Of a DNA stretch of 64,000 nt, positions 35,181-44,210 are shown piece by piece. Under the pieces are notes generated by a model that did not search any database, was not told the DNA's origin, and saw only the letters and a list, made by a program, of their open reading frames with translations. The translations under genes were made by a program, and so were the position numbers. Every line of letters starts with the position of its first letter. The stretch's first letter is position 1. The stretch is from JAWKZG01 sp041396125. Its GTDB lineage: Bacteria > Pseudomonadota > Gammaproteobacteria > Competibacterales > Competibacteraceae. The stretch is from NCBI GenBank assembly GCA_041396125.1, contig JAWKZG010000006.1, forward strand, positions 1-64,000, in the 5' to 3' direction.

Positions 35181-36583
35181 GGCTTGACTACCTCAAAGCC
35201 GCGTTCTTGTGCATAGGTCAGGAAGGCTTCCAGAGCTGAGCCTTTGGCGCTTCGGTTAGCCATTGGTGATTTAGGATAATTTGCTAATCTTGAATGTTGT
35301 ATGTTGTCTTGATCCAATGATAACTTGGATCCAAGCTTAGAATTAGAATCAATTAAATTTTCTAAGCGTAATCCTTTTTCTAGAAGTTCATCAACCGTAT
35401 TAATAGTTATAATGATAGGAAAAGCTTTGATTTCCTCATTGGGAGCAGGGCAAATAGCTAAAGGACGGATGACTAAAGGGCTAGTCATGCGATTTGCATT
35501 GCTGGGAAGTATTTGGCAATTGTTTAAACTGTCATTCTTTTCTTTTGAATCATCTCGGTTTTTTTTGAAATGCATGATAATAGGTAATCCAAATTCAGCT
35601 CTAGGGAACGCACTTCCTCTCTGGGCATCAATAGGGTGAATTAGGGTTTTGCTTTCCATATGATTTGGGTGTCCTTTTCCAGTTATAGCTCGCAAAGAAT
35701 CTGCTTCAGGCCAATAAGATCGAGATCTGATACTTTGACGCCCTATTGGAATTTGTCTAAATTTTCGTAAAATTTTTATTGCAGATGCCCAAGCTTGGAT
35801 AGTAGAGGATGGTCGTTTTTTTACATAAATACGTGTTGGTAGAGTTGGCCAATTGCGCTGGATAGTTGTGCTGGATAGATTGTATTTTTGACGGTGCGCA
35901 CTGTACCATTGGGTAATTTGTTCTGATGCCGGGGCTAATTCGGGACAATATAATGCTCCACACCCGCGCCGAGTTCGTGAACCCAAGCCTCCAAAATTAA
36001 CCCAAGCCCAAACGGCACATTCAACTTCTTTTTTATATTCGAAAGAGTTTTTTATTAAATAACTTTGAATGTAGATAATAAGATCGAAATTCAGAGAAAT
36101 GATCATGCTTGCCGGAGGTTTATCCTTTTCTTCTCTAAAAGGAAAAAGACAATACTCAAACTCCCGAGAATTCTCGTTTTCAAGGACAGAAGAAAAAATA
36201 TTTGTATATTTATATCTATTTTTTTCGTTGTCCCATGTTTTTATTTTTTTTCTGCATTTTTCAGGGCTTGAATATTCCAAATGCTTCACGTAAAGCATCA
36301 AGGGGCTAGGTACAGCAGTCGACCCCCATATTTCGTCTTCTCGCTTTTTTAGTTCAGTGGAATTTTGAAAATTAGCACCTCTCGTTGCGCGCCACCAGAA
36401 TCGCAAGTGTCCACGGATAGTAGAAGGTCTGACAAGCGTTACCGGATCAGGTTCTCTTGGTTCTGATCCGCCACCAAACATTGGTGTAATCAATTGGATA
36501 TGATATTTCAAAGTAGCAGTCTGTGTATTGACCTTGGCATCAATATCACTAAGGATAGGAGCTGCTTTTACGTTTCGTGCCAT
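35177..36583 (-). CDS. cmr1: Type III-B RAMP protein Cmr1
   Basis: The 468-residue protein shows TATLKYHIQLITPMFGGGSEPREPDPVTLVRPSTIRGHLRFWWRATRGA (about 22-70), the Cmr1 signature, and WVNFGGLGSRTRRGCGAL near 190, its G-rich loop. Cmr1 sits at the crRNA 3' end beside Cmr6. The gene is distinctly AT-richer than cmr2-cmr6, with long A/T runs, so it may have a different history from the rest of the operon. It overlaps cas10 by 4 bp. Confidence 0.93.
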   Translation of the reverse strand: MARNVKAAPILSDIDAKVNTQTATLKYHIQLITPMFGGGSEPREPDPVTLVRPSTIRGHLRFWWRATRGANFQNSTELKKREDEIWGSTAVPSPLMLYVKHLEYSSPEKCRKKIKTWDNEKNRYKYTNIFSSVLENENSREFEYCLFPFREEKDKPPASMIISLNFDLIIYIQSYLIKNSFEYKKEVECAVWAWVNFGGLGSRTRRGCGALYCPELAPASEQITQWYSAHRQKYNLSSTTIQRNWPTLPTRIYVKKRPSSTIQAWASAIKILRKFRQIPIGRQSIRSRSYWPEADSLRAITGKGHPNHMESKTLIHPIDAQRGSAFPRAEFGLPIIMHFKKNRDDSKEKNDSLNNCQILPSNANRMTSPLVIRPLAICPAPNEEIKAFPIIITINTVDELLEKGLRLENLIDSNSKLGSKLSLDQDNIQHSRLANYPKSPMANRSAKGSALEAFLTYAQERGFEVVKP

Positions 36584-36731
36584 GCCGGTTATCTCCTTTG
36601 AGTTTTTGTTTTTGCGTCTTAATAAATGATTGAAGTATTATTTAAAATATGCCCTGGTTAAGAATCGATTTTTCTGGGCCACAGAACCATGGCCCTAAGC
36701 TTTCTTTTGAGGGAGTATCATTTTTCTAGAT

Positions 36732-37632
36732 TTAGTAAGTTTTCATAAGACAGGAGCTGTTCAGAGAGGAATTTTTTCCTTCTTCACTGATATTGCAAAG
36801 ATCAGATTCTTTGTCGTATGTGATATACCCGAGTCCAAATAATTTTAATGTATAATCACCAATGAATTGCTTTTCATTGATGTTATAAAAAAATAATGCG
36901 TTGTCTCCGTTTTTTAGATTTGAAAGAATATCCTTAGTTTTTATATCTCCATTATTTTCATTGATGGTTTTAAGTACAGAATAAAACCCGATTACGTCTA
37001 TGGTAGTTTTGATGAATGGTACAATTTTGAAATAGCCATCTTTGTTGGGTTTTATTTTGACTGCCAGGTACTCTGATTGCATTTTGAGAAGCGCCACTTT
37101 GATTAATCATGTAGTGTTTGGTTGATTGAGCTGTAAAACTTGCCGCAGAGATTAAAGCTAAATTTATTGCATTAGTTCCACCCGTTAGATTGCACCAGAT
37201 TTCCTTACCTTGACTCCCAGGACAGCTCAGGTGATTTTGGACGTGGAGTACTTTTTCGAAACAGTCCTGAAAATCATCAATGTCAACTTCACACCAATAA
37301 AGCATACGGCCTTTTCTGTTCGCTCTCTTCCAGACTTTCTTGAGTTCTTGTTTTAAGCTGGATCGTACGGTGTTTTTTATTGCTACTACCTGCGTACGGT
37401 GTTACTACGGCTCTATCCTGAATGACATCCCGACTGCTAAAAGCACAATAGATTCGATTTTACCTTTGGCTTCTTCATCATGCTTGATGCCGCCTGATCC
37501 CTGGAAAAGCCGCCGGGTTTCAACATTTGCTTTACCTTGCTCGATCAAATCAAGCGCTTTTTCTATGTAGTCAACAACGCAAGTTACTACACCGATAGAT
37601 TTACCAAGACCCATAAAATGAACAGTACCCAT
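36732..37632 (-). pseudogene. CARF-domain protein at the head of the cmr operon, split by about three frameshifts
   Basis: Three frames carry one protein of about 300 residues: MGTVHFMGLGKSIGVVTCVVDYIEKALD to KIESIVL; then SSRDVIQDRAVVTPYAG to CEVDIDDF; then EIWCNLTGGTNAINLALISAA, the CARF nucleotide-binding motif; and finally a helical C-terminal part (MQSEYLAVKIKPNKDGYFKIVPF, IGFYSVLKTI, YTLKLFGLGYITYD). One shift is fixed by a T in the TTTT run near 37442. No R-x4-H HEPN motif is seen at the C-terminus, which looks more like a winged helix. It may be a ligand-sensing regulator rather than an RNase. AT-rich like cmr1. Confidence 0.6.
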
Positions 37633-37804
37633 CGAGAATCTCCTCGGTTTTAAGGATTATCTGGTCAATTTTTTTAAGCAGATTTTTACGTACTAAAATT
37701 GAGAAACAAATGTGGTGCTTTGGAAGTAGATAGCTTGAGGTGGCAGCAATCTGAGTTGCAGCCTTGTCTGCTGAAGGAGCGGATGATTCAAAGATCGTTG
37801 TCAT
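37601..37804 (-). CDS. Possible small protein upstream of the CARF gene
   Basis: A 67-residue frame from ATG 37804 (MTTIFESSAPSADKAATQIA...) overlaps the CARF start by 32 bp. The helix NLLKKIDQIILKTEEILDGY looks protein-like, but no family or strong ribosome site is evident. It may be part of a longer frameshifted gene or spurious. Confidence 0.25.
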   Translation of the reverse strand: MTTIFESSAPSADKAATQIAATSSYLLPKHHICFSILVRKNLLKKIDQIILKTEEILDGYCSFYGSW

Positions 37805-37867
37805 GCTGCACAAAGCGCTTCTGATTATTAATTGGTGTGCACTCCATGCTTGATGCGCAAGCCGCAC

Positions 37868-38212
37868 GAGGATGATGCTTACGATGATCTGAATTTCATT
37901 TATTTTAGTAGCATACCTGGCCGCTGAAGTCTGTGATAGGCATCACAAAAATAGGAAAATTGCTCTAGATATGAAACACGGTATCTGGCCGGGAAACCAA
38001 CTATTATAAGCGACCGGGTCAATCGTTATGTCGAGTGTGTTGCCCAGATGATTGCCGCAATTGTTCTGGCGGATTTTCAATCTGAAGTGGTGGCCTAGTT
38101 CATCAGGACACTTTGTAAAGAGGGTAATTCAACAGAACGGGGTGGGAAATGACCATCCAGAAAACGTGCCGCCAGTACTCGCACGAATTCAAATTAAATT
38201 CAGATAGGTATG
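37868..38212. other. Intergenic region between CRISPR locus and tRNA-Arg
   Basis: These 345 bp hold no convincing gene. AT-rich stretches near 37890-37980 may contain the promoter of the cmr operon. Nothing resembling an integrase or direct repeat of the tRNA 3' end was seen. Confidence 0.4.
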
Positions 38213-38290
38213 TGGTGCCCCGAGCAGGAATCGAACCTGCGGCCTTTCGCTTAGGAGGCGGAACGCTCTATCCGACTGAGCTACCGGGGC
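38213..38290 (-). tRNA. tRNA-Arg (anticodon CCU), with one extra base in the anticodon stem
   Basis: Read on the minus strand, the gene runs from GCCCCGGTAGCTCAG to TCGGGGCACCA, with an encoded CCA end, a D-arm GCTC/GAGC and a T-arm around GGTTCGATTCC. The anticodon region reads GTTCCGCCTCCTAAGCGAA. A perfect 5-bp stem TTCGC/GCGAA with loop CTCCTAA (anticodon CCT) forms only if one C of the CC pair near 38260 is removed. The extra C is probably a sequence error. It lies at the edge of the CRISPR locus. Confidence 0.9.
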
Positions 38291-38543
38291 AATTGGATTT
38301 GATTGCGATGGATTGCACAAAGATGGTTATTTTAAAGCCAAACAGGCTCAACAACGCAAGTTTAGCATTTTTTTGCACGATGTCTGGATGTGCTCCTGTC
38401 AGTCTTTAGACCCGATACGCCTGGAAATGTGCCGATCAGTCCCCGACGCTTGTGCGCCGGCGTTGCCGCTTATGGTATTAGACGCCGGGACGGGGATCAG
38501 GCTAATCTTGCTTGCATCTTGGTAAACAACCTGGGAGTAGAAC

Positions 38544-39281
38544 GTGCTGTTACATCTTTGTACCTGGCAGGAAGTGGAACAACGGCTGCGGGACAGCTGC
38601 GGCATTATCATACCCATCGGCTCGACCGAGCAGCATGGGCCGAATGGTTTGATCGGCACTGATGCGATTTGTCCGGAAGTGGTTGCTCGTGGTGTCGGCG
38701 AGAAGCTCGATGCGCTGGTCGGGCCGACGTTGCCGATTGGCAATGCGCAACACCATCTGGGTTTTCCGGGCAGCGTGACCTTGCGTCCTTCGACGCTGCT
38801 GGCAGTGGTGCGTGATGTAGTGCAGTCACTGGCTTATCATGGTTTCAGCAAGATTTATTTCCTGAACGGCCATGGTGGCAATATCGCCACTATTAGTGCG
38901 GCGTTCAGCGAATCCTATGCCGATATCACCCTGCGTGGAGGCCAGACCTATCATTGCAAACTGCGTAACTGGTGGGATGGCGACCGGGTTAAACAACTCA
39001 GTATCCGGCTCTACGGTGACAAAGAAGGTTCGCATGCCACCTGCAGTGAAGTGTCGCTGACACAATATGCCTACCCGGATGCGATCAAACGGGCCACGTT
39101 TAACGGCCAGGCACCGAAGAGCAGCGGTATTTTCGATGCCAAGGATTTTCGCGAACGCTATCCTGACGGGCGGATGGGTTCCGATCCGTCGCTGTCTACC
39201 CCTGAACATGGTGAGCAGCTTTTTCAGGCCGCGGTGGAGGATACGGCAGCCGATTATCTGCGTTTTCTGGAGGCTAAATAA
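38544..39281 (+). CDS. Creatininase family amidohydrolase
   Basis: The 245-residue protein has the creatininase/FAPy-deformylase landmarks: IIPIGSTEQHGPNGLIGTDA (Glu and His metal ligands, near 22-41), a second metal Asp in GTDA, YFLNGHGGNIA near 106-116 and EGSHATCSEVSL near 160-171. The family opens cyclic amides or removes formyl groups, such as creatinine, mycofactocin precursor or riboflavin-pathway intermediates. Nothing nearby fixes the substrate. It starts just after the tRNA, on the opposite strand. Confidence 0.88.
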   Translation: MLLHLCTWQEVEQRLRDSCGIIIPIGSTEQHGPNGLIGTDAICPEVVARGVGEKLDALVGPTLPIGNAQHHLGFPGSVTLRPSTLLAVVRDVVQSLAYHGFSKIYFLNGHGGNIATISAAFSESYADITLRGGQTYHCKLRNWWDGDRVKQLSIRLYGDKEGSHATCSEVSLTQYAYPDAIKRATFNGQAPKSSGIFDAKDFRERYPDGRMGSDPSLSTPEHGEQLFQAAVEDTAADYLRFLEAK

Positions 39282-39288
39282 GCCGCCC

Positions 39289-39328
39289 CGTAACTGGCCG
39301 TAACTGGCCGTAACTGGCCGTAACTGTC
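39289..39328. repeat. Four tandem copies of 10-bp CCGTAACTGG
   Basis: Three exact and one near-exact copy (last base T) lie between the convergent stops of the creatininase and GGDEF-EAL genes. This is probably slippage in a non-coding gap. Confidence 0.8.
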
Positions 39329-39331
39329 GTA

Positions 39332-41267
39332 TCAGCAGATATCCGAATGGCTGGCCGGTGTGAGGTGGTTTTGCGCCAGCGCTGCCCGCAGGCTATCCAT
39401 GGGGGCTGGCCGGGCGATATGAAACCCCTGCGCATAATCGACCCCGATCATTTTAAGTTGTTGTCGCGTGGCTTCGTTTTCAACGTGTTCCGCGACAACC
39501 TGGTGCGATAAAAGATGGGCAATATCGGTAAATGACTGCACCAGGTGCCGACTGATCGGGTCTTTATTGAGCTGACGGATCAGTGAACCGTCGATTTTTA
39601 CCAGATCCACCGGTAGTTGACGCAGATAATTGACGGTCGCGATGCCGCTGCCAAAGTCGTCCAGGGCAAATCGGCAACCCAAAGCTTTCAGCGCTTCAAT
39701 AAACTCGATGGCGCGGCTGAAATTGGAGATTGCTGCTGTTTCGGTAATCTCCAGGCACAGCCACTGCGCGGGTAAATTCCGGGTACTGAGGATATCTCGA
39801 ATAAAACCAATGATGTTGGGGTTGTCCAGCGAATAGGCCGAGATATTGATATTCAGCTGAAACTGGTCTGGCAGCATGGCCTGATTAGCCTCCAGCCAGA
39901 TAATGGCCTTTTCCAGCACATACCGATCCAGCCGGGCCGAGAGCCAGCGTTCTGCGGCCGGCAGGAACACCCGGGCAGAATGAAGTTGCCATCGTGATTG
40001 CGCAGCCGCAAGAGCACTTCAAAACAGCAGGGAGACTGCGGTTCAGGAGACTGGATTGGACGAATGGGCTGATAAAACAGGACGAAATTATCCGCATCGA
40101 TTTCTTTGCCCACCCGCTGTACCCAGCGCGAGGCTTCGCTATGCCGGATAGCGTCGGCCTGATCTGCGCTGTATACCTGAATCCGGTTGCGACCTGACTC
40201 CTTCGCCAGCATCAAAGCGGTATCCACCTGCTGATGGGCCGTAACGCTATCGGGACAGCTATCGTCCAGTGCCATCGAATAATACTGACCCCGACATGAA
40301 TAGGCTGGTCGTTCCACACGAAGCGAAACTGCTCGACTTCGTTGCGTATGGTTTCCATGAGTTGTTCGGCCTGTGGCAGCGAGCAGTCGGCCATCAATAC
40401 CAGAAACTCATCGCCGCCGATACGGGCCAGCTGATGCTGTGGCTGCAGATTGATCCGGAACAGCCGGGCCAGTTGACGCAGTAATTCATCCCCCGCCTGA
40501 TGACCGCAGATTTCGTTGACGGTCTTGAGCATATCCACATCCAGAAACGCCAGCGCATAGGCCTTGCCCTCGTGTCGGGCCTGCTGAATAGCCTGTTCCA
40601 GCAGGTGGTCGAAGGCGCGTCGGTTCAGCAGGCCGGTCAGGCTGTCTTGATGGGCCAGTAATTTCAGCTCCTGCTGTGCCGCATGCAGTGCATCGACGGT
40701 CTCCTTAAGTCGTTCTACCGTCAGTGCTGTGGCGATCGAAGTGGAGGCCATGGCACCAATCGTAGTGAGAATTTCGAGGTGCTCGGTACTATAGAACCGC
40801 GCTTCCGGGTGCTCGGAGTCGATAACACCGATGACTTCATCACGGTAAAAAATCGGTACAGCCAGTTCTGACAGGCGGATGTCGTCATCAATGATGTAGC
40901 GCGGGTCCTGGCGGGTATCGAGGATCAGTTCCGGTTTACCCGTCACGGCAACCGTACCCACGATACCCTGGCCCAGCGGTATGGTGATCGGGGCGAGTAT
41001 TTCTTTGTCCTGCGGGTTCTTGGGCCCGTGCGCAGCGCGCTGAACCAGCATTTCGCCAGTGTCATCCAGCAGATAAATGACACAGTCCAGAAATTCCAGT
41101 TGGGCGATAGCATGTTTGGCAATCAGCCAGAGAATCTCATCGACGGTATTAACGCGCAATAACGCCAGCGCAAAATCATTAATGATATGCAAATAGCGCT
41201 GCTGCCGTCGCAAACTCTGGTAAGGATCGCTGTGCTGGTCAGTTTTCAATGAAGTTGTTTGTATCAA
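39332..41267 (-). CDS. GAF-GGDEF-EAL cyclic-di-GMP protein (two frameshifts)
   Basis: The first frame from 41267 gives a GAF sensor (about 25-190: INDFALALLRVNTVDEILWLI, ELAVPIFYRDEVIGVIDSEHPEARF) and a GGDEF domain with HQDSLTGLLNRRAFD and the intact active site RIGGDEFLVL. A missing base near 40281 leads to ALMLAKESGRNRIQVYS, the end of GGDEF, and the start of EAL (FEVLLRLRNHDG, E-V-L). One more G in GGG near 39969 restores PGVFLPAAERWLSARLD and the remainder (CLEITETAAI, FALDDFGSGIATVNYLRQLPVDLVKIDGSLI). Both synthesis and hydrolysis residues are present. The restored length is about 640 residues. No membrane segment is visible. Confidence 0.85.
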
Positions 41268-41513
41268 GAGTAATCGTCTTAGTTGCTAAAGAATCGGGAG
41301 GGTGTGCGCGTAATGATTCTAGCTATTTGACTCATAAAATATTATTTTTTGTCCAAAGACAATTTATTATATCGTTTCATCATACTAAAAAATAATCGGC
41401 CTACTATATCCAAAGGCTGTGCTCTCAGCATTATTTCTTTGCGCGTTTATTGAGTTGATTCCGTTTATAACGGTTTAACAGGTTTAACCAGTTCAACTAG
41501 GGAGAATATCACT

Positions 41514-42647
41514 ATGCTCTGCCCCCAGCCCATGACAATTTCGTCAGCTGGAAATACTCACCTGAATCATGCTTCTTGCCAGTCCCGCAAGCAGGCCTCG
41601 CAAGTCCTGCCCATGGTCGATGTAGGACCGCTTTTTCATGCTCGCACAACACCGCAGGAGCGACGCCGGGTTGCCGAACAGTTGGCGCAGGCCGCCACTG
41701 AGGTGGGCTTCCTTTATATTGTCGGGCATCCGGTCAAAGCTATGACAATTCGTAATGTTTACGCGGAGGCGGCGCGATTTTTTGCGTTATCCGAACGTAC
41801 CAAGCTGAATTATTATATTGGCAGCAGTCCAAATCATCGGGGTTATGTACCCGTCTCCGAGAAAGGTGACTATGCCGACGAAAAAGAGCGGCATTACGAA
41901 GCTTTTGACCTCGGCCTGGAGTTGCCGCCGGATGACCCTGACTATACCGCTCATGATAAATTGATGGGACCTAATCAATGGCCAGCCCTGCCGGGTTTTC
42001 GGGAATCCGTGTATAGCTATTACGAGCAGGTGTCCGCACTAGCGCAAACCTTGCTGCGGGCGTTCGAGGTGCACCTGATGCTGCCCTCAGGCTATTTTGC
42101 TCAATTTATGCGCAAGCCCATTGCCCAGATGCGTTTGCTGCACTATCTGGAAAGCCGCCAGACGGCTCCGCAGGCCACCGTCCAGGATAGGACTAACGAT
42201 ATGAATATGGGCGCGCATACCGATTATGAATGCCTGACAATCCTGCATCAGACAGCGCCAGGATTGCAGGTTCTGAACTGTGCTGATGAATGGGTCGATG
42301 TGCCAGTGCAGGAGGATGCCTATGTCGTCAACATCGGCGACATGATGGAACTCTGGACCAATGGCCTGTTCAAGGCCACGCCGCATCGGGTGGTCAATTA
42401 TGGCCGTGAGCGCTATTCCATGCCTTACTTCTGTGCCGCCGATTACGATGCTGTGATCGAGCCACTGCCCAGTCTGCGGGTTGCGGGACGCCGACCTCGT
42501 TACCAGGCCATGGTGGCGGGACATCATTTGCACGGTCAGTTGCTGCGCGATTTCCCCTATCTGCGGCGGCGCTTCGAACGCGGTGATCTGAGACTGCCGT
42601 TTGCTGTGCCGTCTGGCAACCAGTTTGAGCGCCGTCTGGCAGCCTGA
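41514..42647 (+). CDS. 2-oxoglutarate/Fe(II) oxygenase, isopenicillin-N-synthase-like
   Basis: The 377-residue protein follows the IPNS/2OG-dioxygenase layout. The N-terminal domain has LPMVDVGPL and EVGFLYIVGHPV (34-70). The jelly-roll carries MNMGAHTDYECLTILHQTAPGLQVLN with the metal-binding H-x-D near residue 238, and NGLFKATPHRVVNY with the distal His near 290, followed by RYSMPYFCAADYD with the Arg that usually binds the co-substrate. A likely ribosome site GGGAGAAT lies about 8 bases before ATG 41514. The first 30 residues are not part of the fold, and an internal ATG at 41526 is possible. The LysE gene follows 15 bp later. Substrate unknown. Confidence 0.87.
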   Translation: MLCPQPMTISSAGNTHLNHASCQSRKQASQVLPMVDVGPLFHARTTPQERRRVAEQLAQAATEVGFLYIVGHPVKAMTIRNVYAEAARFFALSERTKLNYYIGSSPNHRGYVPVSEKGDYADEKERHYEAFDLGLELPPDDPDYTAHDKLMGPNQWPALPGFRESVYSYYEQVSALAQTLLRAFEVHLMLPSGYFAQFMRKPIAQMRLLHYLESRQTAPQATVQDRTNDMNMGAHTDYECLTILHQTAPGLQVLNCADEWVDVPVQEDAYVVNIGDMMELWTNGLFKATPHRVVNYGRERYSMPYFCAADYDAVIEPLPSLRVAGRRPRYQAMVAGHHLHGQLLRDFPYLRRRFERGDLRLPFAVPSGNQFERRLAA

Positions 42648-42662
42648 GCACGGGATTCATTC

Positions 42663-43289
42663 ATGCCGGAATGGAAAACAATCATCATCGTTGCCCTGGC
42701 GGGCCTGGCTCTGAGTGCCTCGCCGGGGCCATCGATGCTGTATGTACTGTCGCGCAGTATTGGTCAAAGTCATCGGGCCGGTCTGGTGTCGGCAGCCGGG
42801 CTGGCTGTCGGCGGTTTTGTGCATGTTGTGGCGGCAGCTCTGGGTCTGGCTGCACTGTTTATCTGGCTGCCGGTGGTGTTCACCGGCCTGAAGCTGGCCG
42901 GTGCGCTGTATCTCTGCTATTTGGGGATAGACATGATTCTGGATAAACCTGCGGCAGGTAGCGGGGAAGTCAAAAAAGTTCAGCTATTGAGCCTGCGGCA
43001 GATTTTTTACCAGGGTATTCTGGTTGAAGTGCTGAACCCAAAAACCTTACTGTTTTTTGTTGCCTTCCTGCCGCAGTTTGTTAATCCCGAGCTGGGTTCG
43101 ATCAGTATGCAAATGCTGATTCTGGGTGCTCTGGTGCCACTCACGGCCATTCCTTCCGATCTGATCGTTGCTTTGACCGGGGGTGGTATCGCCGCTCGAC
43201 TGGCGCGTAGCCCGACAGCCAGTCAGGCGCTGAACTGGCTCGGTGGTTTGATCCTGATTCTGCTCGGACTGAATCTGTTTTTGAACTGA
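42663..43289 (+). CDS. LysE/RhtB family amino-acid exporter
   Basis: The 208-residue membrane protein has six helices and the family start ALAGLALSASPGPSMLYVLSRSIGQSHRAGLVSAAGLAVGGFVHVVAAALGLA, with the N-terminal PGPSM motif. YLCYLGIDMI and LVEVLNPKTLLFFVAFLPQFV are also conserved. It is likely to export an amino acid or related metabolite. It probably forms an operon with the 2OG oxygenase gene. Confidence 0.92.
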   Translation: MPEWKTIIIVALAGLALSASPGPSMLYVLSRSIGQSHRAGLVSAAGLAVGGFVHVVAAALGLAALFIWLPVVFTGLKLAGALYLCYLGIDMILDKPAAGSGEVKKVQLLSLRQIFYQGILVEVLNPKTLLFFVAFLPQFVNPELGSISMQMLILGALVPLTAIPSDLIVALTGGGIAARLARSPTASQALNWLGGLILILLGLNLFLN

Positions 43290-43332
43290 TCGCTACGATC
43301 CGTGCTGTTGCCAGTTGCTATTCCCACTCAGA

Positions 43333-44073
43333 TTATTCCCACTGGTTGGCAACCCGTACCACCACAGTTTCCGGCTGCCGGTCAGGAGCAAATGCCAGCG
43401 CCAGCAGTTCCTGCCCGACAAACTCCGGGCTGTTGAAATGGCCGTGTTCCTTGAGGGCATGGAATTTGTCGACCTGCGGGAAATTTTCTGCCGAAGTGGC
43501 GCGGATCGTCTGCTGCATGGCGGTATCGACGACGCCCGGTGCAACAGCATATACTCGCAGGCCGTGTTCGGCTTCTTCCAGACTGACCGCTTCGCTGAGC
43601 CGGTCGACGGCCGCCTTGCTGGCGCAATAGGCGCTCCAGCCGGCATACGCATGTTGTGCGGCACCGGATGAAATATTAATCAGCACGCCGCCACCGCCTT
43701 GCCGGCGGCGATGCTGCAGATAGGCCTGGGTGCCATGCACCACCCCCAGCACATTGATGTTCAGCACCGTGGCAAACGCGGCCGGATCGATATCACGCAG
43801 GGGGGCAACAGGGTCCAGTACACCGGCATTGTTGATCCATAAATCAATGCTGCCAAAGGTGTTTTCGACCTCTTCTGCAAAGGCTTGCAGCGCCTGTGGC
43901 GCGGTAACATCAACTGCGGCTGTCACTGCCTGAGCGCCGGTAGGCGCGGTCGGCTGTGTGCGGGCACACAGGCCCAAACGCAGCCCCCGGGTGGCGAAAT
44001 ACTGCGCCATGCCCGCTCCCAGGCCGCGGCTGGCACCGGTTATGACTACCACTTTATCGGTATATTCACTCAT
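43333..44073 (-). CDS. Short-chain dehydrogenase/reductase
   Basis: The 246-residue classical SDR shows the nucleotide loop VVITGASRGLGAGMAQ (residues 8-23), DLWINNAGVLDP near 78, the Ser in NISSGAAQH and the catalytic Y-x-x-x-K in YCASKAA near 150. The context is divergent from the TPP-enzyme cluster, so it may share its control region. Substrate unknown. Confidence 0.9.
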   Translation of the reverse strand: MSEYTDKVVVITGASRGLGAGMAQYFATRGLRLGLCARTQPTAPTGAQAVTAAVDVTAPQALQAFAEEVENTFGSIDLWINNAGVLDPVAPLRDIDPAAFATVLNINVLGVVHGTQAYLQHRRRQGGGGVLINISSGAAQHAYAGWSAYCASKAAVDRLSEAVSLEEAEHGLRVYAVAPGVVDTAMQQTIRATSAENFPQVDKFHALKEHGHFNSPEFVGQELLALAFAPDRQPETVVVRVANQWE

Positions 44074-44210
44074 AATTACCTCGTTTCAGGGTTTTTCAGA
44101 GTTATTTTAGAGTTTTTTCAGGGTTGTTTTAACGTTTTTCCAGAGTTGTACTAACAAGATGGCCCGTATGCGGCCTTTATAAAATATACCTTAGACCATC
44201 AGGAGGACAT

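Noticed and set aside
22800..38300. A mobile island integrated at tRNA-Arg
   Set aside because: No integrase, transposase or direct repeat of the tRNA 3' end was found on either side, so the tRNA proximity alone is not enough.
38149..38409. A plus-strand protein frame across the tRNA
   Set aside because: The frame runs through the antisense of tRNA-Arg and shows no protein-like pattern.
44100..44200. Repetitive TTTTTCAG-like stretch between SDR and TPP-enzyme genes as a regulatory repeat
   Set aside because: It is a loose AT-rich repetition of GTTTTTCAGAGTT-like words without symmetry or fixed period, so no function can be supported.
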